Of a stretch of DNA of 64,000 nucleotides, positions 43,643 through 55,280 are shown one piece after another (position 1 is the stretch's first letter; every line of letters starts with the position of its first letter). Below the pieces are notes generated by a model, which had not been told where the DNA came from, searched no databases, and saw only the letters and a list, made by a program, of their open reading frames with translations. The stretch covers positions 1,280,547-1,344,546 of the forward strand of contig RPFO01000448.1 of assembly GCA_009746045.1 (NCBI GenBank), given 5' to 3'. The translations under genes were made by a program, and so were the position numbers. The DNA is from Mesostigma viride (lineage: Eukaryota > Streptophyta > Mesostigmatophyceae > Mesostigmatales > Mesostigmataceae).

Positions 43643-46149
43643 ATGGCAACCTCCGAAGACGGGGTCTCCGCGCTGCATGAAAAAGAGAATGGATTTTCTA
43701 GACGGCTGGAAGCGGGCTCGGCTGCCGGGATGCGTGCTTCATCGGCAGTGGCATCCAAGCAGGATGATTCTAAAAACATACGATCCTGGACATCTCATGG
43801 AGGCGCCATGCGGGTTCCTTTGAAGGCACAGCAAGCCGTTGTTAAGCCCGCCGCGAAGACGGGTGGTACCAAGCAAGCTGCCAGGCAAAGCAGTACAGCG
43901 GTCGGGACTTCCTCGCATCTCGCTGACGTCGCCGAGGATGTGGCTGATGCCGCCCAAGAAACCTGTGCCCGCGATCCGTCAGCAGCATCCGACTTAAGGC
44001 CTCATTCTGCCGGGTCTGCGGCACACAGCGGCCCCATGTCGATCGACAACACGCTAATGGCTGCCAAACAGGACGCCGGCAGTGATTCCATGGCCACCTC
44101 TTGCACGCACGGTCCGACTAGCGAGTCGGGTGGCAAATCCCCTGCCCGCGAAGAAGAGATGTCAACCCCCGCGAAGGACCACACGGTGGATAGCTCGCGG
44201 AAGGAACGAAATCCCGCCGCCTCTGTCCCCACTTCTCGTGGGGCGTCCGCAGGCAATGCTGGCGGGCAAACCAAAAAGCGTTGGCAGCTGTCCGATTTCG
44301 ACATTGGACGACCGCTTGGCAAGGGCAAATTTGGAAACGTGTACATGGCACGCGAGAAGAAGAGCAAGTTTGTGGTGGCGTTGAAGGTCCTATTCAAAAG
44401 CCAGCTTCAGCAGGCATGTGTGGAGCATCAGCTGCGGCGTGAGGTGGAGATCCAGAGCCACCTGCGGCACCCTAACATCCTCCGACTGTACGGTGAGTTG
44501 CGGGAGAATCAGCGCCACAACATGTCCTTTTGGTGGGATGCCAACTGTTACTAGCAGAAAAGCTTGTAAATACTGGTTGCTGACATCTCCCCCCTTGCAC
44601 CCTAGGGTTTAGAAGTTTGCCAGCTTGTTTAATAAAGGCTCTCAAACTAAGCCTTTTCAACAGTGTGGGGTGTGCCGTCTTTGTACTAGTGGGAGTATTC
44701 CAGGCATTTTTGAAGGAAGTCATCCAACTCATGTTGTCCACTAGCTCCAACGACAACATGTTAGAGGTGGGCTGTTGTAACGCAAAAGGAGGTCTGCTGT
44801 TGTTACAACTTGGGATGACATCCTTTTGCAGGAAATAGGCTGCCTCAAGGCATGCGTCTGTGTAGTCTGCCATGTCCATGCATTGAGATGTATGCTGGCC
44901 ATCCTGTTGTTTACAAACATGGAGGTTGTGTCGTGGGATTTGCAGTAGCTGCAACCACTCTGCATACCTCACGATTGGCCGGAATACCTCCCCGGTGCCC
45001 GGGCCCCCTAATACTTCAGTGCCTCCGCCGGCAATTTAAATTGGCCAGATAGGCATGATTTCCAGATTTATGCCATGCATGGTGCGGGTTGGCTCTTTGG
45101 TGACTCTTTGCGCTGCTGTTTATCTTGTGGCTGAGTAGCAACTGCTGTCCTGTACCTGTCATGCACCTCTCTCGCATGCCCGCCGCTGCCCCCACCCCTG
45201 TGCACACGCATTTGGTCCGTTAGGCTACTTCTATGACGAGACGCGCGTGTACCTGATCCTGGAGTTTGCGTCGCATGGCGAGCTGTACAAGCAGCTGCAG
45301 AAGGTCAAGGTCTTCTCTGAGGCGCGTGCTGCGACCTACATCTCATGCCTGGTGGGTGGAAATGCAAAGATGGAACCCTCGAAGCCGCATGTACCAGTCT
45401 GGTTAGAATGTAGACAATCCACTACATTTTTTTCCCGGCAGTCAAGCCATTCCATTGGTGGTGTAGATGGCGGGAGTTATCATGGCATTAAGATTTATGC
45501 TGTTTGTTACCATGCCTTCAGTCACTTTTCCTTCCTTCCTGCCATGCTGACCACGCCATCCGTTCTGGTTCAATCTGGTTGCCATGTACCCTTATCGCTC
45601 GGCCTGCCCTGGTTTGTTATGTTGTGGGTCGGGGTGCGGCATGTGCAGGCCAAGGCGCTGCAGTACTGCCACGAGAAAAACGTGATCCACCGCGACATCA
45701 AGCCCGAGAACCTGCTGCTGGGCGCCAAGGGGGACCTGAAGATCGCTGACTTTGGCTGGAGCGTGCACACGCCCAACAGCCGGCGCCAGACGCTGTGCGG
45801 CACGCTCGACTACCTTCCCCCTGAGATGGTGGAGGGGAAGGACCACGGCACGAACGTGGATGTGTGGTCGCTCGGCGTGCTGCTGTTCGAGTTCCTGTTC
45901 GGCGAGGCGCCGTTTGAGGCGGTAGGCCACGCAGCCACGTACCGCCGCATCGTGAACGTGGACCTCAAGTTCCCAGCGCTCACCAAGTGCGACAGCGTGG
46001 TCAGCGAGGATGCTAAGGACCTCATCCGCGCGCTGCTTGTCAAGGAGCCCGCGGCGCGCCTGTCGCTGGGGGGGGTGCTGCAGCACCCCTTCATCACAAA
46101 GAATGCCCGTGAGGACGGGCTGTACCCGCCGGATGCAGCTGACCCTTGA
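43643..46149 (+). CDS. AUR: Aurora-type mitotic serine/threonine kinase, three exons
   Basis: Aurora kinases phosphorylate histone H3 and spindle or centromere substrates in mitosis. Exons: 43643-44492, 45224-45351 and 45649-46149; GT-AG introns after phase 1 and phase 0, giving 492 residues. The N-terminal about 215 residues are low complexity, with a KEN box at 14-16 (HEKENGF). The kinase domain holds the Gly loop GKGKFG (226-231), VALK (Lys248), [32 protein letters not shown] (Asp342), DFGWS (Asp360) and the Aurora-type activation segment [16 protein letters not shown] (Thr374). The C-lobe ends near [14 protein letters not shown]. The [16 protein letters not shown] hinge block is typical of Aurora, which excludes other AGC-like families. 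The ATG at 43643 is the first in frame. The alpha/beta subtype is not assigned. Confidence 0.93.
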
Positions 46150-46687
46150 AAACGTTCAAATGCCATGATTGGATGGTGGTCTCATCTGCCTTGATGGCAA
46201 CGCACCTGATAAAGTTTGGGAGGCACTTAAGAATGCTATGGTTTTATGCAGGTTTGCAGGGGGCTGGGGTAATGCCGATCCTTGGGTGCTGGATGACAAT
46301 CCACAAGGATAGTGTCTTTGCCTTCCTGCATGCCCACCAAACATGCAGTAAACTCTTATTGCACACAAGGATCTGTCCATGCCACCCAGCCTCCAGGGTA
46401 GACCTCATGGACCATCCCAACATATACCCTCTACATGGTGGCATGCTTAGTTATGCCCTGCCCATATGTAGAACTTCTTGTCGGCGAGCATGACCCACGG
46501 GTTCATGACGTTATGGAGCTGTCCCATGTCCCCTTTTTGCATTATACGGATGCTGACGATAGGTACCGATGATTGTATGAACATGGGACACCTTCCTGTT
46601 TGTTTTTACAAGGCTTTTGTATTGTGAGCCTATCTATTTGGTGTGAACTGAAGATTTTGAGCCCTCAAGATGTTCCTGAGGTTGTTA
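46150..46687. other. 3' region of the Aurora gene
   Basis: Should hold the 3' UTR. No TGTAA was found before the MITE at 46688, so the poly(A) site is not assigned. No other gene seen. Confidence 0.5.
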
Positions 46688-47130
46688 CACCGTCCGCATT
46701 GTTAATTTTAATTCGGTTCAGCCGAAAGGCCTTCGGAATTAGACAATAGCGTTTTATTGGTTGCAAGCAAAACTGTGCCCGCCCAATCATCTAATTTTTA
46801 GTTTGTTCAATGGTTACCAAACAGCCGTTGAACTTGCTGCCCAATTTAATAATTCTTTGTTTGTTTGGTATAACCCAGCCGGCAGCACTGCTGTTACTGC
46901 CAGTATATAAGAGCAGATTTGTTAGCCAAAGATTTAACACTTCTTTGCTTTTTACCGCGAAAGAAGCGCTATTGGCAGTCAAAGAATATCTATTTACACT
47001 TTCTTTGTTTGTTTGGTAGCTGGAAAAACTACATGGGAGTGCACTCGGGAATTCATTATTTACATTTTTCTTGCGTTTTCACGTGGTGTACTAAAAGAAT
47101 AAATAGTTAAAATTAACAATGCGGACGGTG
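46688..47130. mobile_element. Tc1/mariner-like MITE, 443 bp, TA duplication
   Basis: Perfect 24-bp terminal inverted repeats (46688-46711 and 47107-47130) begin CACCGTCCGCAT. The element is flanked by TA on both sides (46686-46687 and 47131-47132). TA duplication and CAC start fit a Tc1/mariner-type MITE. Its AT-rich interior repeats CTTTGTTTGTTTGGTA twice and holds no transposase. Confidence 0.85.
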
Positions 47131-47283
47131 TATCCTGGACACTCAATCTCGATGACCTTGAATTTGCCAGGCATTTACCTATAGTTATAGTAAAATTAAT
47201 TAAGAGCATGACTCCGTTGGGAGTACATGTAGCACATATCGCTGAGATATCTGCCTATTAAATTAAATTAAATTAAATTATAA
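47131..47283. other. Spacer with a LINE tail
   Basis: Contains GACTCCGTTGGGAGTACATG, matching LINE 3' ends elsewhere, and an (AAATT)n run at about 47258-47280. Confidence 0.5.
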
Positions 47284-47574
47284 CGGTACGGTCTCCAATG
47301 CCAACACTGAACTTTTTGCTGATTTGCTTACGACATGCGATTTGGTCACTGCCAACACGCGCTTTCCACATAGTCCAGATGCTTTGGTCACACACCCGGG
47401 CCGCCGGAGTCTGCCCAACTTTGGCTGGACTGCCTGGCGCTCGAGGCTCGGGCGGTTGGTCTAGAAATCAGCCCCAAAACGGAGGCCCTGGCCCTCGGCA
47501 TGGCAGGGCCCCCACCCACACTCCGCCTCTTAGACGATGCCGAGGTCAACTACCCTCCTTCAGGCCGCTTCAAG
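47284..47574 (+). pseudogene. LINE fragment joining endonuclease and RT pieces
   Basis: The first part reads NTELFADLLTTCDLVTANTR and PDALVTH, matching the end of the endonuclease at 50143-50694 (NTPLLEQLLTEGDLTAANTL). After about 47400 another frame reads LDCLALEARAVGLEISPKTE and ends at YPPSGRFK, matching the RT segment after YADD at 48081-49391. The whole catalytic RT core is missing, so this is an internal deletion joining two distant parts of one LINE. Confidence 0.7.
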
Positions 47575-48080
47575 TAAGTAAGTACTTGCGTGTCATGCGC
47601 AAAGGCATGCCACGGAGTACTATGCTAATCTCATTAAATAATTACACAAAAGTTTAAACAAATATCGTCTGCATCATCCCCCAACCGTTAAGCACTAGAT
47701 GGGGATGTAATCCTCATCCGAGCTGTCCTCTACTGCAATGGCAGACGAGGCGGTAGTGTAGCGGCTATCCTCATGCAGGACCAATAACCTCCACCTGCGG
47801 ACTTCTACCCTGGCTAGCAACGGGCCGCGGGGCCCGTGGGGAGAAAACAGGAGCATACCCCTCGGGGAGGTGCTTATCGCAGATGGCAGCCCATTTCTCC
47901 TTGTCAATCATGCGGGCGCGGAGTACGGATAGTCCCAGAAGCCCTGCATCTTCAAGCAGTTGTGTCACATAGGTCCGGGTCGCGCCGCGCCGGTGCCCGG
48001 CGCGCGCAAGTTTGCCAGTGGGTTGCGATGGGACAAGGGGACCCTGCCATAGGAGGAGGTGTCTACCTGGTTGGCCCGTC

Positions 48081-49391
48081 TTAAGCCCCCCGGCAGGGCC
48101 CACATCGGTATTCACCTGGTCCAGATGTGCGGGCAAGATGGCCGGCAAAGAGGAGGCGGCGGTGTCGGATGGTATGGGTGACAAGAGGGAGCTCGCAGTA
48201 GAGCTCGGCCCGGGTGCGGCGTTCTTGGTAGCGGACGCCGAGGATATGACGGAGCATTCGAGTGACGGTGCCGTCAAGCTGCTGGCTCAGCGCCTGGTCC
48301 AGGGTCCACGCCTCGCAGCCATAAAGGAGGATGCTGAGGACAAGGGCCTTGAACAGAATGCGCTTGCGTCGCTCACTCAGGTAGCGACAGGTCCAGAACC
48401 TGTCGAGGCGGCGGAGGGCCGCCCAGGCCTGGCCAATGCGGGTGTTGATGTCGTCGGCCGTGGAGGGAAGCCAGCTGCCAAGGAGCTTGAAGCGAGTCGC
48501 CGGGGGGACGGGGCTGCCGTCTAGCAAGAGGAGGGTGGGTGGGGCTATCCCAGCAGGGAAGCCGATGGCCATGACCTCCGCTTTCTTGCTGATCATAAGC
48601 CCCACCGCCCGCGCTTCCAGTGATAAGCTGTCTAGCCACAGTTGGGCTGACTCTGGGGTTTCCACGAGTGTCGTGTCATCAGCGTAGATCAGATCGCTCA
48701 GGCGGTAGGGTGGGTCAACCCCGCCGTAGCTGGCGTACTCCGTGACCTCGATCCCCGGCGGGCGCCCCTCCACCCGGGCGAAGCGGGCTTGTGCACGCCG
48801 CATAATATAGTCCACCATAATGATGAATAGATATGGGGAGAGCACACAGCCCTGCCACACCCCGGTGTGCAGTGGAAACGCCGGAGTGACGCCGTCGGCG
48901 GTACGGACCTGCTGGGCTTGGGACCCTTCATAGAACTGGCGGATGATCTCAACGATGTACGATGGGACACGGAACAGGTGAAGGACCACCCACAGGGCCC
49001 GTCCCATATGACCGTATGGAATGCCTTGCATGGTGTAATCCACGAAGATCAATAGCAATGGCAAGAGGCCGGGGGCCAGGCGGCCCACTTCTTCGATCAG
49101 GCGGCGCGCGGTAATAGTGACCATAACACAATTGCGACCAACACGGAAGCCCATCTGGGACTCACCTAGGTGGGGATCGAGGCTGGCGCGCATGCGGTTC
49201 AGCAGGAAACGCATGAAGACTTTCAGCACGCAGCTTTCGGAGGCATACGCCGCGGTAGTTGCCGGTATCCGCGGCGGACCCCTTGCCCTTGTACAGCATG
49301 ACCCGGACAGCGGTCTTCCAGTACGTCGGCGGGGGGAGGCCATCTCGTAGAATCCGGTTGCAAACACCCCGGAGGAAAGGCTCAAGCTCAC
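48081..49391 (-). pseudogene. LINE reverse transcriptase domain
   Basis: Contains LNRMRASLDPHLGESQMGFR, a first-Asp motif in LLLIFVDYTMQGIPYGHM, GVWQGCVLSPYLFIIMVDYI, the catalytic LIYADDTTLV, the lysine motif LMISKKAEVMAIG and the thumb FKLLGSWLPSTADDINTRIG. In the first motif, GFR and FVD are intact, but the usual AFD-type block is shortened to QG. It copies LINE RNA at the nicked target. The frame begins inside a shifted region (first about 65 codons Arg-rich), so the N-terminus is not reliable. Confidence 0.85.
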
Positions 49392-49463
49392 TTAGCTCAG
49401 GCATCTTAACCACCTCCGGTTCAGTTCAAAATATTGTCCACTCCGGGCACTCCCATGGCAGCA

Positions 49464-50288
49464 TCATTGCGGAGGGTGGAGATGGCAGCAGCCCATTCCT
49501 GGGGAGTCCACTCGTCGTGAGGGCCGTCCACCAAGGGGCCGGAGAGCCGGCGGTGGGACCAGGTAGTCCGTCTCGCTGGTGGGCGCCTGCGGGGGCTCAA
49601 TGGGGCCGCCTCGGCTGGCCGCAGGGCGTGCAGCTGCAGCGGGGTCAAGCGGGGGGGGCGGGCCAGGGGCCCCTGATAGTTTGGCCTGGGAGCTGAACCA
49701 AATCTCAAGGCGTTCACTGGGGGTGCCTGGGATGTCAGCCCGTTGCGTTTCCCGGCGTCCGGTGAGACGGGTCGAGAGAGCGCCAGGCTGCCTTGTGCTG
49801 GTTGGCGGCCGTGTGGCGCGATTGATTTCGGCGGCAAGTGTCTCCACCTCCTCCGCATGTGCGGCAGTATATGCTTGAGTAAGCCGTTCCTGGTACGGGT
49901 ACAGGTCCTCCCCGCGGCGGCGGGCCTGCGCTAGCGCCAGCCGGGCGGCAACCACCCGGGCGTCGCGCAGGTAGAGCGGGGCTGGTCGGGCGCGGGGTTG
50001 CTCGGGGAGAAGCTTAGAGCCAAGCTCCACCGATCGCATGAACAGTTCGTAGGGTGGCGTGAGATCTACACCGCGATCTGCGTCCAGGTACATCAAAGGT
50101 TGCGCGTCCACGAAGGCAGACCTGATTGCATCGCGGCGTATCTCATGATTCCGCTGACCACTTCTCCCTGCGCCCACGGACGGGGCGTAAGCAGGTCCAG
50201 TCAGTGCGGGGCCGGGGGCGGCGGCGCGCAGGGGCCTGAAGACGTAGGCGCAAGGTTGCGGTGACCATGCGATGATCCGATGCGACAC
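49464..50288 (-). pseudogene. LINE linker between endonuclease and RT
   Basis: Alpha-helical, Arg/Ala-rich segment with MRSVELGSKLLPEQPRARPA and LAQARRRGEDLYPYQERLTQ, in the usual place between EN and RT. It overlaps the end of the endonuclease frame by shifted reading, and a frameshift separates it from the RT. Confidence 0.6.
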
Positions 50289-50694
50289 TGGGGGTGGTCA
50301 GCGTACGGGCATCGATGACGGAAGAGCGCCAGCACTTGCGCACAAGTACATGTAGTCCAAGCATGCATACACATCGCCGCCGAGGGAGCATCGAGCCAGC
50401 CGCCCTGCGCATGGGGCCCACAAAGGTCACTAGTGCATCAGGCGGTTTAGCAAACAGCGTATTGGCAGCAGTCAAGTCCCCCTCAGTGAGCAGTTGCTCA
50501 AGTAGGGGGGTGTTGGCATTGCTATCGGTTAGGCGCGGCGCATACATGCAGCCCCCGCGGCCCACGGGCAGGGTCGCGTTGGCATCCACCAAGATGGCAA
50601 CGATGTATTGAAGTGGGATCTGTTTCTCTAGATGTCGAGCAACTGGTTGAAGAACGCTGCGCGCGGTCCTCGGCCGGGTGCCCAGCATGTGCAC
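50143..50694 (-). pseudogene. LINE endonuclease, C-terminal part
   Basis: Contains IVAILVDANATLPVG (the D-x-N catalytic strand), NTPLLEQLLTEGDLTAANTL, a YTY-like block lost by decay, and SDHRMVTATL, the final Ser-Asp-His of APE-type nucleases. The N-terminal catalytic Asn and Glu are absent because of 5' truncation. Confidence 0.75.
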
Positions 50695-53600
50695 ATCACC
50701 TAAAAATGGCCTTTTTTGTTACATGGGGTCATATCTCCCACACATATAATAATAGTCAGATCGGGGTGCCATTCTGGACTTAAGGTCCCCCTAGGACCCT
50801 GTTCACATCACATAAATTGGGGGGCCAACTGACCTATTTTTAGCATCAAACCGTGACGTGGAAAAGTGCAAAAAACGATGTTTTCCAGGCATAAGGTGAG
50901 GCATAGCAGCCACACACAAGTAGTAAATGTAGTCCATAAGTCCAATTCAGCTGGAAATGGTCATGCTTATTAATTTATATCCAAAGACAAAAACCGCCCT
51001 TAAGTATGCAATGTAGGACCAAACTATGTGCTATAATTCTGGCATACATGAGCCAAAACACCGTTTTAGTGCATTATTTTCAAACTTATGAAGCCCCTGC
51101 CAGCACATATGCGGCCCAATCATGCCAGAATTCGTCACATTAATAGCACAATACTTGAATTTACACTAGAACACAAGTTGGACATATTAGGACCACTGCC
51201 GGCCCACTAAAAGTGACCGGGATGCAAGCAGAAATAGAGCGATTTTTGCAAAAATACTCCATATTCTGCGCCATTGTCTTGGAAAACTTTGCATTCTTCA
51301 CTCAATTATCGTCATGGCTGTCATGGGATTCATATACATGCCACTGGGGCTGGATACATTAGCCAACACAGGCTAAAAAAGCGATCATCAAGGGACAAAA
51401 TCACCATCAATCACAGTAGATGCTGGCATTCGGAACAAGCACCATAGTGCCTACAAGCCTCAAGAAGGGGAGCTTGGCTGACCAGTCGTGCCTGTCGGCT
51501 GACCAGTCTCTTTTCTAAACGGGCCCCGCTCGGCAGCACACACAATCTCCTTTGCAGTACTTGGCCCACTCTGCTGGGCACCCCTGCTGTGCGTGTCTTA
51601 TAGCAGCTAATCCAAATATATATCTGCCAGGTGCCTCTCTGCTACATGGAAATACAAAGCGCAATCAAGGACAGCAGTGGCTTGGGCTGCTATTCAATTG
51701 AGCTCAGCACCTAGCTGCTGTACAACATAATTCTGCATCAGTGCCTGTCCTAATTGCGCCCCCCCGCCCCCTTGCCATCATCGTCATGCTCATCATAGTC
51801 TTTGGAACGTGCACTGAACTCCAACCCTTGGACAGTCCATAGGTCATTAAGAATCTGTGCATGTAATGCTAGCTCTTCTCAGTTGAACTCATCTACCACC
51901 CTCTCATGGTCGTGTCATCTCTCATGTAATCCACCTAGGTTTATCGTGGCCACTGATCTTTCAGCCCCTCCTGACATCAAAATCTGGGCAAACACACTGT
52001 TGACATCGCCCTTCCGTTTTAGCCTGCATGGCTCCTCATGTTTACCCTTATCTCATCCCTCAACACACCTATAACTGTCTATTCATCCCCCTTGCATAGG
52101 CGGTGCATAACTGCGGCATGATGGGGGATTGCCAAAAATAGGTGTAAAATGCATGGGATGGCACGGGGAGGCTCACACTCATCGGTTTACAATCACACTC
52201 ATGTGCTAACAATGTCCCTCTCTGCTTTTGACACTGCATGCACATGCATTTCCTACCGGCTATATCAAGCCTTTAGTGTGGTTTGGTGCATCAAGAGAAA
52301 TGGCAGGTCAGCTGAGTGCATCAGACCACATTTGTGTTAAGTGTACGCTTGCAACGCTGTTTGCCCACCGCATGGAGCTCCCCTTTCGGACAGTGGCGCA
52401 AGTAGCACTTACACCTTACTCCCAGCCGCTCACCCTGCCCATGCTAGCAACAAGAACAAATGCATGGTCCCCATCCCAACGTAAGGTGCATCACATGGAT
52501 GGCCCTGCCATCACCTAGCAGTGTGCCACCCCTCTCCACCTCAACCTACTCTGAAATGCCAGGGCCCCAACAAACCTTTCAAGACATGGCACTCCTCAAA
52601 GAAGGCAACCCCTCAAAGAAGGCGAGGCAGTTTAGGTCTAGGGGGGCTTTGGGTAAGTTAAAAGATGATAGAGTTCACTAACACAGGCCACGGCAACGAC
52701 AACCTGCCTCACCCGCTGCATCCATACATCACAAGCCATAAACTGCACAGCCTGGCATGATTGCCTAAGGGTCACGTGATCCAAGGTGCCCTTCAGGCTC
52801 ACCCCAGCACACCGGCCCATCCTCACCACCCCACTGGTCATAGTCATCTACAGTGGCATCAAACTCCTCTAGGACAGAGTGCAGTAAAGGCAACATAGAC
52901 GTCCTGACACAATTGAATAAGAACGTGGCTGCTACCTACTGCCCTTAATAAAAATGTCCATGGCTTGCACAAATACGCATTCAATTCTTCAAGCAAGCAT
53001 GCTAACACCTTCACAGCACATCCCAAGGTTTATATCCATCGAGCTTTGTCAACAAGCATGACTTCCTGATGCAAACTTAGCTGTCAAGCTAGGAGGAGGA
53101 AAGCTAGGTAAAGAGGTGAGATAGACCCCCCCACAGCACCTTCCTGCACCAAAACCATGACAATATCATCCAGAGCTTGCTAAATACGTACAGCTAACCG
53201 GTAGCGGGCGACCTTGCAGTCCAGGTTCAGCGCGAACATCTCGTGTCAGCACCCGGCGGAGATGGCGGACGCGAACCCACAATGCTATAAAAGCGAGTCA
53301 TAAGACTATTTCGGGGAGCGGTGAACGGCTTGGAACACCGAAGGTATGCCGCGACAAAAGCCTGAAGTTTTTCTCGGAAATACACGCCTGGATGTGGATT
53401 AGGGCACCGTTGTCGTGCTTGTGCTTGCGTTGCGAGCAGGCAACCAGTGTTTCTTGCAGTGTCGAGCAGTAACAGATGGTGGCGCGAGAGCAATATGTGA
53501 CTTTTAAATCATGGCTACACAGCTTACACCTCCGCAGGCATGTTGGAACAAGCCCCGCCATGCCGTGAGCCGAAAAAAAGGAAGAAACGCATCAAGCAAG

Positions 53601-54151
53601 GACGGTCGTAAACGTCACTGAAAACAGCAAAATCTGACCTGCCGGCAGGTAATGCGACAGCCTGGAAAATGTGATTCGTTTCTCGAAAAACTGATTAGCG
53701 CTCGTGAAAGTAGACTTGAAGCCCATTCGGATTCCACCTTTTGGGAATTGTGAGCTTCCAACAAAAAAGTTTCCCCCACAATTAATAAACATGCATTTTC
53801 GCTGCCAATTCCAGATCTGGCCGACACAAAAAATCAGCGTCTCAGTTTGCGAATTATTTTGACGCATGAACATACGCGAATAATATCTACCATGCATCAT
53901 CGCAAAGCAGGAGAGTTTACGCGTCGTTTGCATCCATCGCAGCGACTTAATATGCATAATTGACTTTTGACTGATATTCCGGCGGACATAGGGTCGACAG
54001 CCATGCGAGGTGGAATTTTTCTGGTCCCGTCGTCCTCAACGCGACGCGTTCGCGCCAAAATTCCCAGGATCTCATGTAACCGGACGGACCGATTTTAGGT
54101 GATGTGGGGGCATATCCAACAATTACCGAGAGCATAATGGGGGTCCGTCCT
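50695..54151. other. Long AT-richer region, no recognised gene
   Basis: No frame with a known motif. Short frames at 51802-52074, 52228-52518 and minus 53227-53561 show no family. The latter has several Cys pairs (CLRRCKLC) but no clear zinc-finger pattern. The part right of the LINE end (50695-51420) has TTTTT-rich strings resembling transposon interior, but no terminal repeats were found. Confidence 0.45.
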
Positions 54152-54540
54152 TCAAGGGAGCGAAAAGCGCACTGACGGGATCATCCGATTCGAGCAAAGT
54201 TTGTGGTCCACGAGCTGGGCGAGGGGGAGGCCGGGGAGCACAGCAGGCCCACTCCTCCCTGACCCGGTGCATGCGCCGGGCCGCACAGCAGTACGTTGCC
54301 ATTGTAGTGCGAGGGTGACACGCTGAACGGGGCCCTCAAAGGAGCGTCGGTGCTCTTGGACCCCAAGCACATCAATGCCATATAGGCGGCAGTAGTGGAC
54401 AACCTCGATGGCACGCGGGGGGGCATCTCCCCCGGGCAGGGTGGGATCGACATTGTAGGTTGCGATGCGCAGCGAGTGGTGCCGGCGTTGGCCCAGCAGG
54501 GGGCGCCGGGGACCCGCGGTGTCGGCAGGGGGTTGCATGG
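54152..54540 (-). pseudogene. LINE apurinic-like endonuclease, N-terminal fragment
   Basis: Reads LRIATYNVDPTLPGG (catalytic Asn), IEVVHYCRLYGIDVLGVQEH (catalytic Glu in QEH), then RRSFEGPVQRV, a block homologous to the plus-strand fragment at 21880-22139. Homology ends near 54180, so the rest of the LINE is missing. Confidence 0.75.
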
Positions 54541-54949
54541 GGGGAGGATGGCGGGGACGTGTGTGCGGCGTGAGATAACATAGTACTTTTCAACGCGCAT
54601 AGGGCACCCTCCAGGCGGGTGGCGCGACTTGCTCGCCTGGTCTTGGGGTCAAAGAATGCAGCATACCGTTGGGAGTGCCGGGTTGCGAAAGCCAGCAGGC
54701 ACTCCTTGTTGCGAAGTTGGCGATGAAGGTCGCGGCTTTGACTCCGTTGCGTCGTCCGTGAGATTGGACTATCCAAGACACGCTCGGCCATCGGACGACG
54801 GGTGTGGGGGGTGGGTTCTAGCTAACCCCCCGGTAGCTGCTCGCGGTGTGAGAGGGCGGGGAGGGCCTACTCCCTACGGCCCCACGCGCGTCTCCCCTCG
54901 GCGTGGTAACCTCCCGTGAGGTAACCTCCATGTGCCATGCGTCGTCCTT

Positions 54950-55280
54950 CCACCGCAGCCGCACCTTCTTCGTGCGGTCATGCAGCGAGGGCCTCCTTCG
55001 CGTCCTATTGTGCCAGCCGGTCCCTCGGCCTGCGGGCGCGAAGCTGGCTTCCTGACTGCGAGGACGACATGACGACACGGATCGGCATGGCGTGGGCGCA
55101 CCTCTATGACCACCGCCGCTGGTGGAGCAACCCCGCCCTACCCCGGATCGTCAAGCGTGACCTCTTCACGGTCGTCATTCTGACGATCCTGACCTACGGC
55201 GCCGAGATGTGGACACTGATGCAGGAGCTGGAGCAACGACTCGACGGCGCCGTCACCAAGATGCTGCGCAAGGCCCTTAA
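54950..55280 (+). pseudogene. LINE RT C-terminal fragment, left of the TTAA element
   Basis: Reads RSWLPDCEDDMTTRIGMAWA, then VVILTILTYGAEMWTLMQEL and LDGAVTKMLRKALN, the thumb region seen at 33747-34529. At 55280 a TTAA-flanked element interrupts it. The reading resumes at 57001. Confidence 0.8.

Larger units (their letters stand above)
47575..50694 (-). mobile_element. LINE retrotransposon, 5'-truncated, with EN and RT
   Basis: Read on the minus strand: the end of an APE-like endonuclease (50694-50143), a long Arg/Ala-rich linker (50288-49464), the reverse transcriptase (49391-48081), a C-terminal tail (48277-47771), and a 3' UTR ending in an ACTTACTT tail at 47575. Frames shift at least three times, so it is not active. 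The 3' end is also found at 9472-9735. The 5' boundary near 50694 lies inside the endonuclease, as expected of 5' truncation. Confidence 0.85.

Noticed and set aside
53227-53561. Cys-rich minus frame as a zinc-finger gene
   Set aside because: The cysteines do not follow a recognised spacing and no neighbouring exon supports it.
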